Shown: positions 35,167-46,949, counted from the first letter of the stretch. The stretch: 64,000 nucleotides of DNA from Diogma glabrata (GCA_963693315.1 OY856187.1:71714033-71778032); one strand, 5' to 3'. Notes: generated by a model not told the origin, from the letters alone. Translations and numbers: made by a program.

Positions 35167-36215
35167 AGGGTGTTTCATAATATATGCGCAGGACTTCAGG
35201 ATATGATAGCTCGTCCAAAAATATGAAAAAAAATGTGACTTAACTTACCCTCTAAAATGCACCATTTTTGAGATACAGGGTGTTGAAATTGAAAAAAAAT
35301 ACGTTTTTTGCGAATATCTTCGGAACCGTTTATCGTACAGAAAACAGCTTTCGTAAGCATTCTTACTCATAATAAGCTATGTTTTGTGTGGAATTTTTTT
35401 TTAAGTCTTTATTGGTGAAGGTTTTGGAGGGGTAGTGGGTGTTTTTCTCCCCAACTTCTACGCTACTGGAAAAAGTACGGTTTTGAGATGCTTATTTGAA
35501 CCGTCAATGTTTTCTACACAAAAAAGTTGCTCGTGGTCATAAGCTGTAAAGTCTACCGTTTTCGAGAAAAATCAAATTTTATGTTGAAAAACATGGACAG
35601 TTTTTCTAAATAAAATTTTTTTTCTTTCTAATTAAATAAAATTTATTTAAACGTTGGAACAAGTAACAAAACCAATCGTTAACTTCATAATTTCAAAATT
35701 AAAAAAAAACAATAACAAATCATAAACAGTTAAATTAAAAGTTGGAAATGTCCATGAAGAAAAAAAATTTTATTTAAAATTGACCATGCTTTTCAACATA
35801 AAAGTTGATTTTTCTCGAAAACGGTAGACTTTAGAGCTTATGACAGTGAGCAACTTTTTTGTGAAGAAAACATTGGCGGTTCAAATGAGCATCTCAAAAT
35901 TGTTCTTTTTCCAGTAGCGTAGAAGTTGGGGAGAAAAACACCCACTACCCCTTCAAAACCTTTACCAGTTACAAATAAAAAAAAATAATTTCTGCACAAA
36001 ACATAGCTTATTATAAGTAGAAAATGCTTACGAAAGCTGTTTTCTGTACGATAAACGATTCCGGAGATATTCGCAGAAATGATTTTTTTTTCAATTTCAA
36101 CACCCTGTATCTCGAAAATGTGCATTTTAGAGGGTAAGTTAAGTCACACTTTTTTTCATATTTTTGGACGAGCTATCACATCCTGAAGTCCTGCGCATAT
36201 ATTATGAAACACCCT
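35167..36215. mobile_element. 1-kb foldback (long inverted repeat) element
   Basis: The arms at about 35167-35640 and 35755-36215 are inverted copies of each other over nearly their full length. The ends are agggtgtttcataatatatg and its complement. An internal copy of the atacagggtgttgaaatt phrase occurs in both arms. The loop of about 115 bp is AT-rich. The 95-codon minus-strand frame across the right arm is a by-product of the arm sequence and is not matched by a conserved frame in the left arm. No transposase is encoded, and a target duplication was not clear beyond TA-like flanks. Confidence 0.88.
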
Positions 36216-37324
36216 GTATTATTCCATGAAATGTTATTTAGTATGTTAACTTTTGAATGGTTACTTAATAAACTTATATAAGTTCAAATAAAAATTATAT
36301 TTTTTAATTTTAAATATATACAAATATTGTGTGAAAAAATTGAAGAACTAAACATTTCATTTATATTTAAATATATTTTATGCATTAGCAAAACAATTAT
36401 TTTAATCATAATCATGTTTAAATATAACTGTTAAGATACAATATTTGAGTGGGCAACATACTATAGTTAATTTTAATACAGCAATAATAGTTTTATTCCA
36501 AACCAAATTTGTTGGCCTTTAAAGTCTTTGGCCCCTCGATTGGAATTTTTTTTTAGTTGATGCTAAAACAAGACGAAAATGTTAGGGGCACTTATCAAAA
36601 TTATGCCCGAGTCTCGAGATACGGCTTTTCGAAAAAAATAATTTCCAAACAAAAATCACTTTTTTGTAATATGTAGTGGCCGTCAATATCGGTAATTTTT
36701 AAAATAATTTAAATAAAATTAACACATTTTTTTCATAAAAATTAAATAAAATACATACCTGATATATATAAAAATAATTACACTAATTTAAAAAACACAT
36801 AACACATAACAATTTAAATTTGAAATATGGTAAAAAAGAAACCATATTGTCAAAAATGTAAACAATAATTTTGACATTTCTTAATAAATAAAGTTGCCAT
36901 TCTAAAATTTTTAAATGTACTAAAACTAAAATGAAAATCAAAGCATAATTTATTTTAGTACATATTGAAGTTTTTGTCTAACGATTTTAAATACACTAAA
37001 AAATTTGTAAATACATATATAAATTAAAAATAAATAATCAATAAAGCTAGTAACTAAATTCAGTTGTTCAGTAATGCAATAATTATTATAAAACACAAAT
37101 TTTAGATTGAATGACATACGGCAATTTCATTTTAGCTGTCAAAATAGGTTAAGGAAATACTCAATTAATAAATTTTGAATTACTAAATATTTATATTTAA
37201 AAGTTGGTTCGTTATATTTATTTAAATGAAATAAAACTAATGAAATTTAAGTTTGTAAAATCTCCATTGGATTTTATCTAATTCAGGTAAATCATTTTAT
37301 ATCATATTACATATTGTGATTATA
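36216..37324. other. AT-rich DNA, nothing recognised
   Basis: No supported gene or repeat was found. Confidence 0.45.
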
Positions 37325-37968
37325 TACCCAGTGAACACAAGACGTAAATATGACATCACACGAACGTCATATATATGTGATGTAGTTGTTACGTAAATTT
37401 GACATAAAAATGACACTCGTCATGACTATATCCTGGTATCATTTATATGATGCTTTCATGACATCACACTGATCTTAAATTTGACTTCGATATGATGTCA
37501 TAATTTGGACTTAAATATGACCTTATTATGATTTTGTTAAATTTCACTAGAGGTATATCCATTTTAATTGTATATAGTTTGAAAAATTTGCGGTAAAGTT
37601 AGTTATTGCTTCCAAGCAGGTTATAGAATCCTAGCAGGTACGTAATGAGTAATGACTGACGGGTAAGTGTTTTTGTTATAAATTTGTTTTTTAATTGTTA
37701 AATTTGTTTTTAATTAAAAATATAATACATCACAAAAAAAAATATATTACTATGATATCAACCTTATATCATAACAACGTCACAAATATCTCCACAGACA
37801 TCACATTTATGTCATAGTTATATCATTATTGTAATGTCATGCTCTTACGTAAATAAGTGGGAAATAATGATATATATATGACTTATATATGACCCAGATC
37901 TTACATAAGACGTGACTTAGCGTGATGTCATTTTGATATCACAATGACGTAAATGTGTTTTCTGGGTA
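37325..37968. mobile_element. MITE with TACCCAG ends, dense in TGACRT words
   Basis: The left end is tacccagtgaacaca, and the right end is the complement of tacccagaaaacacatt. The 644-bp interior is crowded with tgacat, tgacgt and their complements (for example tgatgtcat and gacgtaaat) on both strands. The pattern is densest near both ends. No protein is encoded. The TACCCAG end resembles that of the element at 52871-53424. Confidence 0.7.
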
Positions 37969-38683
37969 TTGTGTTTAAAAATTTAAATTTTATAGTGTTA
38001 GGCACTGGAGTAGTTTTTTGTTTTAATATAATATTATTTTTATGACCGTGAAGTTTCGCTTCCATTCTTTGATTTTTTTGTCCTGCATATGTTTACCACA
38101 ACAGCATATAATATGAATTTATATAAATAAATAAATGGATATTTTTTCCTAAAGATTTTGATATTACTAAAAATAAATAATATTAAAATAAATTTATTTA
38201 TAATTAATTTATTTAATTTATTTATATAAACTTCAAATATTTGATAAATATTTACTCAATTACAAAAGACGCTATCAAATGTTTTTTTTAATTAGAAGTA
38301 AAAACCGCAATTAGCGTGATATTGGTTCGAAGTAACATTTGGAAAATCTAATGTCGAATTATTTTCACTCAAAATTATTACTAATTATTATTATTTTAAT
38401 TATTTTCACTCAAAATCATTCCAAAGAAGCATCGCTCTCATATTTGTTTCTACTTAGTTTAGTTTTATCGGGTAGATTGAAACTAAAGGGACCTCGGTAT
38501 CCAGAGTTCAATTCTAGCGGTCTAGGAACCTTTTCATAAGCATTTCTTTCTACAAGAGGATGTTTTTTCAACAACGTTTTTTTTTACATATTGTTCATGT
38601 TGGTATTGCATCCTAATCAAACGGCAAAGACGTTGCCATTTTTATAAAAAAATCGATTCATTTTCATTCAAAAACCTCATAAC
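37969..38683. other. AT-rich DNA ending in an 8-bp target duplication
   Basis: No gene was recognised. The last eight bases, CTCATAAC at 38676-38683, are the left target duplication of the following transposon. Confidence 0.5.
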
Positions 38684-38739
38684 CAGTGGCGTAGCCAGAA
38701 TTTTCCATTGGGGGGGTCAAGGATTATTTTATAAGACAT

Positions 38740-38990
38740 AGGGCCGGTTGTACAATAGCAGTTTAGCTAAAGCTTAGTAGAACCCGATAGGAGCTTAGGT
38801 TAGGTTACAAGTTAGGTTAGTTTCTTGAACCGCACTTGAACCAACAAAATTGGAAGCTCAACTTGAACCCTGGCTTAAGCTCATACTCGCGACTAAACCG
38901 CAATTGTTCAACGCGTAACTGAACAGAATATCAGGTTGAGCATAATTTCAGCTTAAACCTCGTCTGAACTGCAATTATACAACCGGCCCT
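38740..38990. mobile_element. MITE with AGGGCCGGTTGTA ends
   Basis: The left end agggccggttgtacaat is matched by attatacaaccggccct on the right. The 250-bp interior has recurrent ttgaac and ggttaggtta words. It is nested inside the hAT-type element. I could not settle a target duplication. Confidence 0.75.
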
Positions 38991-39353
38991 TAATGGTTTA
39001 ACCCAATAAACCAATTAATTAGTTTTATTAATAATTCATTACAAAAATATATACTTTATTTTAATGTTTCCTTAATTTTAATTTTTTTAATTAGTGATTT
39101 GTTAAAAAATAGATTAATGATTATTTTTAACTATCTTAAATTATTTTACATTAAATAATTAATTTTAAAGAAAAAGATTTCTTACCTTGTAAACTATGTA
39201 AAATCTAAATCTATTCGTAAAATTTAAAGACGCAAGAACACAACTTCGCTCTTCAAATTGAAATTAACACTGAGCAATAAATGTTTTGAGTAACGAAAAA
39301 AAAGTAGCTGATTCGATCAAATAAGAAATTTAAAATAAAAAGAATACCAGTGC

Positions 39354-39490
39354 GTCTATTCCTGCATTTCCCTGGGAATTGGGAATTGAGAAAAAAGTGC
39401 AGTAAATGAAATAAAGGAAAATTTCTAATACAAAATTGTTATTTCCCGCGGCACGGAATACTAGTTATGAAAAAATTGCTGTAATTTATT
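39354..39490. repeat. Dispersed repeat, pair with 971-1106
   Basis: This is the second copy of the repeat containing cccgcggcacggaatacta, here inside the hAT-type element, in the same orientation as the copy at 971. Confidence 0.75.
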
Positions 39491-39959
39491 TCTCCATTCC
39501 TATTTCACGATGTACAAGAATAGGGCTACAGATGTACTCATAAAGAAAGAATAGTAGACAAAATAGTAGACCAGTGGGCATGTGGAGTTTGCAAATCAAG
39601 GCGCTAGCCGAGCCGCAAGCAAAATATTTAAATTAGCCGCAAGCAAAATATTTAAAAAAAAATGTTTATTCTAAATTAAAATTATAAATTTGCATAAATT
39701 TTGAAATAAAAATATGTGGAACAAGTTTTCTTTGACATGATGTTTGTTATTTTTTCCAAATTATTGTGTCACTATTTTTTTTTAATTTAGCGTGTGGTTT
39801 TTTTTGTGACACATTAAAAATTAAACTTAAAATAGGTAGATTCTTCTATGAAATCTACCTAAAACAAAACATAAATACACATTAAATGATTTGAATTCGA
39901 TTTGATTGCGCGTCTTTTAGTAAAAAAGTAAAAAGTAAAATATTTGAACATTGGGCCGT

Positions 39960-40620
39960 ACATTTGAATATTAGATGTTTATATCGAGCGAGTCTATCCA
40001 TGCTACTACATCGGGAGTTGCCAAATGGATGTCTTAGATGTCGCCATTGTACCGTCGAATTGGACACACAGTTGCAATGTGTTTTATGGTTTATTGTGGA
40101 GCGCCGCAGTCACACTCAGGGGACTCTGAAATGCCCCACATGTAGAAAGAATCAGCACAACGTCCATGATTCGTTCTTATTCGGTTTAGTGTAGTCCAGG
40201 TATGACGTGGCAGATCGAAACCAGGTTGGGTAGAAGTCGGGTTAGTAATAGAAAGGCCAGTTGTGTTGTAATGATGCCAGGAGGTGTCCCAGGCATCCAA
40301 GATATTAAAATTAGTTGCCAGCAGGTTGCTGGCAGTTTTATGTGGATGCTTTCTTGACTTCAATCGACAACGATTGTAGTCACCGTAATATAGGGTAACG
40401 AGAGGCGGTAACATGATGTTGTTGGTTACCTTTTTATGTTCACGCATGAGAGCATGCGAGAGTCTGAGTGCAGCTGGAGCGATATTGCTTAACACAGGAG
40501 CCAAGGAAAAGGGGTGGATTTGATAGTACCACTTATAGTACGCATCGTGGCATGCAGCTGGCAGTCAACTTTTTGGTGTGTGCTAGTGAGTAAATGTGCT
40601 ATCACTATGACAACATAGTG
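39960..40620 (-). pseudogene. Non-LTR retrotransposon fragment, C-terminal zinc-binding end
   Basis: The minus strand encodes the post-RT part of a Jockey-like reverse transcriptase. In order there is a VDCQLHATMRTISG segment, WLPVLSNIAPAALR, a basic middle, then RIRTNHGRC and a cysteine/histidine motif CDCG...HIA..CP. The motif continues past an in-frame stop at 40091. The longest open piece is 137 codons (40091-40504). The endonuclease and the RT catalytic core are missing. The fragment sits inside the hAT-type transposon. Its sequence family differs from the intact element at 5714-8737. Confidence 0.8.
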
Positions 40621-40813
40621 GGGGTTGGGGTTCTGTAGAACGAAAAGAAAGCAACTGTTCAATTCATTCGTAAGATACCAGGGAAAAAAATCTTAGTATT
40701 AGAATATTAGAGCAATTCTTCTAGAAGACAGAAACTTTAAAATTTCAATGGGGGGGGGGGGGGGGGGTTTAAACCCGAATAAACCCGTATGTCGCTACGC
40801 CACTGCTCATAAC

Positions 40814-41626
40814 AAACCATAAAACACGCTATATCGGTTTCTATCGTTTTCGACAAGCAATGCGTCTAATGATATTGATGAATATTTTTTGTCAGACTGA
40901 TTAGCGTCATTTATATTCTTCATAATAAAAGACTACAACAGGTTATTTTTTTTAAAACAGAATGCAATTTCAGAAGTAACATTGACATTTGTATTACAAA
41001 GTGGAGGTGCTATTAACCCCCCTAATATATAGAACTAAAAATAAAATAATAATATTAATAAAAGCATAAATCAAATTAAAAATATTATGTATTTTGTTTG
41101 GTATCTATTTTTCTTTTCAAAGTCTTTTGGAATTACGAATTCATTATTAGAATTAGCCATATCTATAACAAAGCTAATCTTTTTTAGTTTCTATTTTATA
41201 TAATAAGTTTTCTTTGTTGGGTTCTTGTCTGTTTAACTGCTGACGTCTAACGTTTAATATTAACAGTGCACAATAAAAATGATTGAGAATCAATCATTAT
41301 ATATAAATAACTTAATTCGTCGTTTGAAAATCTTTAATTTTTGTGTGTTTTAGTTAATCGAGTATTGAGTCGATTTGGTAATACCTATTACGTTTTTAGT
41401 TCTATTCTGCTAAATATAAGAGAGTTATCTTTATACCAAAACTATTAATCTCAGCATGAGTCACATGGGACAATTGGGTAGGAACTTGAGGATTCTCTCC
41501 ATGTCCATCAAGCCAAGTTCAAACGTCAGATTAAAGAATTTTAAGAGAATTTTTGTTTTATTTTTTCGGTATCTTCTTTAGATTGGGCAACGACGTTTAG
41601 CTAAAACATAATTATATATGTATTCC
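40814..41626. other. AT-rich DNA, nothing recognised
   Basis: No gene or structured repeat was found. Confidence 0.45.
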
Positions 41627-41725
41627 GGATTTTTGTGAGCAATCAAACTCAAGTAACTAAGGCACTAATTTGATTTTTTTCAATTCAAAGGTATGGTTAG
41701 AAATATCTCAGAAAAAAACTCTGTT
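41627..41725. repeat. Dispersed repeat, copy 2 of 3, left of the hAT element
   Basis: The phrases caaactcaagtaact and caattcaaaggtatggtt recur in the same orientation at 46950-47050 on the other side of the hAT element. A related start is seen at 1-62. Confidence 0.7.
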
Positions 41726-41744
41726 TTTCTTTTTTATGTATTTC

Positions 41745-41828
41745 GGTTGGGATTCGAACTCGTAACCTAATCAGTGCCAGGGCGAGTTCAATTCCTTTGG
41801 AAGACACGTTTAACCAATACCAAGGCGA
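41745..41828 (-). repeat. tRNA-like sequence, possible SINE head or tRNA relic
   Basis: On the minus strand, gagttcgaatccc fits an RNA polymerase III B box and T-arm, and ggtattggttaaacg about 50 bases upstream resembles a D-arm/A box. A complete cloverleaf with acceptor pairing is not obvious. I therefore do not call a functional tRNA. Confidence 0.35.
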
Positions 41829-42148
41829 TGATATTTCTAAGTTAAAACTTCATCATCAGTTATCGTACACTTAAGTTGAATTTCTCAATCGTCAGTTAGA
41901 CATAATTTTTTTTTTATGGAAATTTTATTCATTTTGAATGAAGATTTTTTGCATTGAATTTATTGACAGTACTATTGTGTGAATTCATAGGATGTGTAAT
42001 ATTTCTATTATAATCAACATCCTAAGTCACGAGTGTATAGTCATTACTGATTGTTTCCAATCAATGCGAAAATCAGTGATCGACATTCGACACATGCAGA
42101 GGCGTAGCTAGGGGGGGGCGGGGGGGGCGGTCCGCCCCGGGTGTCACC

Positions 42149-42686
42149 CGTTTTGGGGTGACACCCGAACGTAAAAAACTTAAACAAACCATCACAATGT
42201 TTTCAACGATAAATCACTTCGAAACCGTTTTGGGGTGACACCCGAACGTAAAAAACATAAACAAACCATCACAATGTTTTCAACGATAAATCACTTCGAA
42301 ACCGTTTTGGGGTGACACCCGAACGTAAACAACTTAAACAAACCATCACAATGTTTTCAATGATAAATCACTTAGAAAATGTTTTGGGGTGACACCCGAA
42401 CGTAAAAAACTTAAACAAACCATCACAATGTTTCCAACGATAAATCACTTCGAAACCGTTTTGGGGTGACACCCGAACGTAAACAACTTAAACAAACCAT
42501 CACAATGTTTTCAACGATAAATCACTTCGAAACCGTTTTGGGGTGACACCCGAACGTAAAAAACTTAAACAAACCATCACATGTTTTCAACGATAAATCA
42601 CTTCGAAACCGTTTTGGGGTGACACCCGATCGTAAAAAACTTAAACAAACCATCACATGTTTTCAACGATAAATCACTTAGAAACC
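42149..42686 (+). repeat. 77-bp minisatellite, seven units, inside the hAT 5' region
   Basis: Units start at 42149, 42226, 42303, 42380, 42457, 42534 and 42610. Each begins (c/t)gttttggggtgacacccg and ends near aaatcactt(c/a)gaaa. They are nearly identical; the last two lack one A. The repeated ggggtgacaccc phrase is also found just inside the right end of the transposon, so the array was built from subterminal transposon sequence. Confidence 0.95.
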
Positions 42687-43956
42687 ATTTTAACCAGGTT
42701 ATCCATATAATTTTAATTTATAAATTGTGATAACTTATAAATGTGTCCTATAAATGTGTTATTGGTTCAAAAAGAATCTATTCTATTTTTTAAAATTTTT
42801 GAGTTATTACGTGAAATAAAATTTTAACAATATAAATCGAATCAACATGTTGAGCATTGAATCCCATCACCACAATTACTCAATAGCTTTGAATATTCCT
42901 ATAGATACCATGATGACCGTTTTTTACGATATATTATTTAGTATGCAAGCATGATTATTTAATGACCAGGTCTGAAAACACATATGCTGAATAATGTATA
43001 GGAAAAGTGGTTTACGTCGATAATGTGGCACCCTTTGTCGATAGGGTGGCACCCTTGAGCTACAATGTCTCTATTTCAAAATTATTTCTAAAATATCCGC
43101 TTAACCTTACTACCTAATATATGTTTTACATTTCAAACAAATTAATTGCAAACACCTAAGGAAACTAACAAACAATCAAATTACCGTGTTTGTTAATGAT
43201 CTCAAAATAATTTTTTTTCCTTTATCTTGAAACTCAAAGAATAAATTGAAATAGATCGTTTTTCAATGGACACAAAAATAATTACTGTGGAATAAAATGG
43301 CAGTTATGCAATTACTGCAGTTTTGCAAATTTTTGTAGGTTGATACATACTCATACTGTTTGTTTTCAGTTTTATATATTTATATATTTGAATTAAATGA
43401 AAGTTTATCATTTAAAAGTACATTTTGTTGGGTTTTAAATCCCTTGGAAATTTCAAACTCATCAAGTGATTCTTTTAAAGATCCTTGGCTACATAAATGT
43501 AAAGCCTTCAATTTTTTTTTAAAAGTGGTGTAGCTATTGTTATTAACTATGTAAATGGTTTGCAAAAATAAACTTTAAATTTTGTTTATTTTTCTTCTTA
43601 GGCAGGTATTCCTTAAATCAGTCTTTAAAACATTTTCCGGTTTTCCCGATGTAAAATTTTTCCTAGTTCCTTATAATATTAGGCTATGATTTGTATATTC
43701 CATTTTATCAAATATTATTTAATATAAGTTGTTACAAGGAAATTTAACTAAATTAATTTTCTTGGCGGTGTATTTAGTCGTTAACACAGTGTACTTATTA
43801 TGAACTATGTACCTATTATGTATCTTACAAATATATTTAGAATTAATGCTTTGCTGATACCCATACTATAATTAAAAATATTTTTTTAGATTTCGTTTAG
43901 CAAATATCCCAAAAAATAAATATGCCACGAGGAGTTCATAATTTTTAAAGAAAAAG

Positions 43957-46760
43957 TTGGTTCCAGCAGAGAAAGACCAAATCTATAAATATGTTACAAA
44001 ACCCGATGATATCCAAGGTTCATCAAAAGAAACTGATTATCACGTTGATGCAACGAATGTTTCAGAGAATATTGGCTCATCTTCGGAAAGTAACAGCAAC
44101 AATACAGAATTAATAATGATAACCTATGATGACGAATTAGAAAGGAATAATGAAAATGACAGTGATAATGCCGCTAATGCTTCTACTATCGAAGACAGTA
44201 TTTGCATGGGTGAATCACTTCAGGACTTAAGAGATGTATCACATTTGAATATACTCGTCTCTGGTAATGTTCGCATTGAAATCATAAAAAAAGAAAGTGA
44301 ACATTCTCAAAATAGGGAAGGGTCGTTTGTTACTGTATCTAGACACGGGTTAGACATAAAAGGTGATGTTCGCCATCTTTCTAAAAAATGGTTTTATAAA
44401 ATAATGAATAATGGTGAAAAAATTCTACGGCCATGGATTGTTTATTCTCCTGTAAATAATAACTTGCGTCCTGTATTGCTTCTGTTGTCGTGTATTTGCT
44501 GTCACCAATAATAATAATACAAAATCAACATTTACTACTGGATATCAGAAGCGGTGGAAACTAAATCCCAAAGTGGCCGAGCATGAAACTTCAAATGAAC
44601 ATCTGGAGAATTTTGAAAAGTGAAAAACTTTGGAAATGAGGTTAAAAATTCATAAAACGATACGAGACGCAGCCTTGCAATTAATATACAATAAAAAACA
44701 GAAATGGAAACATCTTTTATCAAGATTATTGGATATAACTTTGTTTTTATCTAAACAAAACCCAGCATTTCATGGATATGATGAAGGACAAAGTTCTTCA
44801 AATAAAGACAATTTCTTAGAACTAACCAAACTATTGTCAAAGTATGATGTAGTGTTAAAAGAACACATTTTGAATTTGGAGCATGGTAAATCACCAAAAG
44901 AATCATATTTGTCACCAGATATACAAAATGAGTTCATAAATGTTTTAGCGATCCACGCAAAGTTTAAGCTTGTCAACGAAATTAAATCGATTAAATATTT
45001 TGGAATTATGTTTGATAGCACACCTGACATTTCACATATTGATCAAATGTCAGAAGTGATTCGTTATGTGAAAATTGATGGTAGTAAAGTGGAAATCAAA
45101 GAAGTATTCCTTAGATTTTTTTCTTTTACGTGGAAAAAAGCCGCTGATTTAAGCGATGAAATTCTTACACTGCAAAAAAAATTGAAGTAATGATAACCTC
45201 ATCTCGAAGATGGCAGTTTATTATTCATGCAAAGAAAAGATATTTACAAACAATTTCACCGTGATTGGGACAACTACTCAGTACTCAGTAACATTTTCCT
45301 GATAACAGAATGAGGTGTAATTAAAATATAAAGTGCTATCCAATATAACAGTAGTTGAATAAAGTTAATAACTATTTCCATGAAAACATATTTCTTTGGC
45401 CTTATATCATGAATTTTTCATTTTAAAATTTAAGTATTTGAGATTAATTGAACTATATTTTATTTCCACATAAATATTTCATGTGATTGTCTCAACTGCA
45501 TCGGCTTATCATTGTACGGTTGTTGAATCAATCTCGTATTTCGATTCGCCATATCTGCCCGCACGGTGAGGTTGAGACAACTGCATTTCGATTGGAAATA
45601 GGACATGTTTTTTTTCAGTGTAAAAATCTTGAAAATGATGGTATAGATGTTATGAATTGTCGCTCCCAAAGGTTATGATAATGCAGCTGTTATGAGTAGT
45701 ATACATGGAGAAGTGCAAGCTATTATTAAAGCAAAAAATAACAAAGCAATTTTTGTGGGCTGCAAAGATCATTCAATTAATTTATACGGCCAACACTCGT
45801 CAGTGGAAGCCATTTTTACATGTTTTTCTGCTTCGACTAGCCGCTGGGAAGTACTTGCTAAACACAACAAAGCAACTGTTAAAATACTCTTAACAGCGCA
45901 TTGGAGTGCTCATTATGCTGCAGTAAAAGCATTGGCCGAAAACTTTGATGGGATTGTGGCTGAAATTGAGAAGTTAAGTGATCAATAAGAAAATGTAGAC
46001 ACTAGAGGCGCTGCACAGAACCTTAACAATGCAGCATGTGATTTTTCGTTTCTTTGCTATCTTTTGTTTTGGAATGATATTCTAAGAGAAATAATATCTG
46101 TGCTCAGATTGGATTGCAAAGCACGGGCTTGAATATTGATCAATTAGCTACAAAAATAGAGTCAATTCATAACGAAGTCTCATTGTAGAAGAGGCAATAG
46201 ATCTTGCTGCGAAAAAATCGGAGGACTATGACATTCCAATGGAAAGCCGAATTCGTCATAAAAACGCAAAAAACGAACGGGTGGTGAGTTTGCACCTGAT
46301 GTTGGACTGACACTGAGAGCTCAACTTAAAAAGGACATGATGGAATGTCTTGACCGATTCAGTGTTGAACTCCGAACTAGACTGAAGTCAGTTCAAGATT
46401 TAGCTTCATTGTTCGAGGTTGTGCAGACAAACACTTAGCTTTTGGCGAACAGTGAAGAGTTAAAATTTTCGGTATCAAAATTTACTGGTTTTTATGATGC
46501 GGTATTGGCAACAGAACTCCTCATAGAGATACGAAGGGTGAGGAGGCATTTAAAAGCGGCCAATGTTACAGTTTCTAACTGGGTGTACCTAGAATTTTTG
46601 AAATTCATCGTAGAATGGGTTTTTTTTAGAATTTCTTCCGAATCTTACGGTCGTACTAAAGTTATTTATGACTATTTGCGTATTAGTGGCTTCGTGTGAG
46701 AGGAGTTTCAGCAAATTAAAATTAGTTAAAAATTACTTGCGGGCTTATAATAATAATGCT
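43957..46760 (+). pseudogene. hAT transposase, ZMYM1-like with DUF4371, decayed
   Basis: The 5' piece (43957-44511) has an acidic, low-complexity N-terminus, then WFYKI..NGEKILRPW, typical of the TTF-type zinc finger of this family. A frameshift near 44460 and a TGA near 44625 break the next part. 44630-45190 carries the DUF4371 block with SPDIQNEFI, KSIKYFGIMFDSTPDISH and DQMSEVIRYV. After an intervening 430 bp, 45650-46100 continues with GYDNAAVMS, KNNKAIFVGC and RWEVLAKH..TVK. The C-terminal hATC dimerisation end is recognisable as CERSFSKLKLVKNYLRA near 46695-46745. In a living element this enzyme would cut and paste DNA in the nucleus. Multiple stops make this copy inactive. Confidence 0.9.
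45188..45620 (+). other. Intervening segment inside the hAT transposase, intron-like or inserted
   Basis: Transposase homology stops at about 45188 and resumes at about 45625. The left edge reads TTGAA|GTAATG and the right edge ttttttttcag|tgtaaa, which resemble splice sites. The two flanking frames do not join exactly, so an intron would need a later indel in a flanking A-run. The segment also holds an inverted repeat, ttgtctcaact with ggttgagacaac, so an inserted element is the alternative. Confidence 0.45.
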
Positions 46761-46949
46761 CATTTGTATTAATTAAAAAAAATTATAAATTACGTTTATC
46801 GGCTTTTTATTATTATTGACAGTTTTTATTTTTGGGGTGACACCACAATATCCGCCCCGGGTGCCACCCATGCTAGCTACGCCACTGGACACATGGTCAA
46901 TAATTTGTCATATATGCGCTTGCATATTTGCCAATATTTTGAGGAATTT

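Larger units (their letters stand above)
38684..40805. mobile_element. hAT-type non-autonomous transposon with 8-bp target duplication
   Basis: The ends cagtggcgtagc and gctacgccactg are inverted repeats. They are flanked by the direct octamer CTCATAAC at 38676-38683 and 40806-40813, which is the hAT signature. The 2.1-kb interior encodes no transposase. It holds a MITE (38740-38990), a dispersed repeat (39354-39490) and a piece of a non-LTR retrotransposon (39960-40620). A run of 18 guanines lies near the right end (40750-40767), with a shorter G run near the left end. The terminal 12 bases are shared with the coding hAT at 42097-46887 apart from one position, so that element's relatives could have mobilised it. 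Confidence 0.92.
42097..46887 (+). mobile_element. hAT transposon (ZMYM1/DUF4371-type) with 8-bp target duplication
   Basis: Inverted ends cagaggcgtagctag and ctagctacgccactg are flanked by the direct octamer GACACATG at 42089-42096 and 46888-46895, giving exact limits and a length of 4791 bp. Homology between the ends continues inward through cccgggtg(t/c)caccc and ggggtgacacc. The 5' part carries a 77-bp minisatellite (42149-42686). The transposase reading frame runs left to right over about 43957-46760 but is broken. The element was therefore a full coding copy that has since decayed. Confidence 0.95.

Noticed and set aside
35838..36125. 95-codon minus-strand frame in the foldback element
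   Set aside because: It lies in one arm of a long inverted repeat and is not preserved as a frame in the other arm; it is a by-product of the arm sequence.
42149..42686. Regular direct repeats as a CRISPR array
   Set aside because: Units are continuous 77-bp tandem copies without distinct spacers, inside a eukaryotic hAT transposon.
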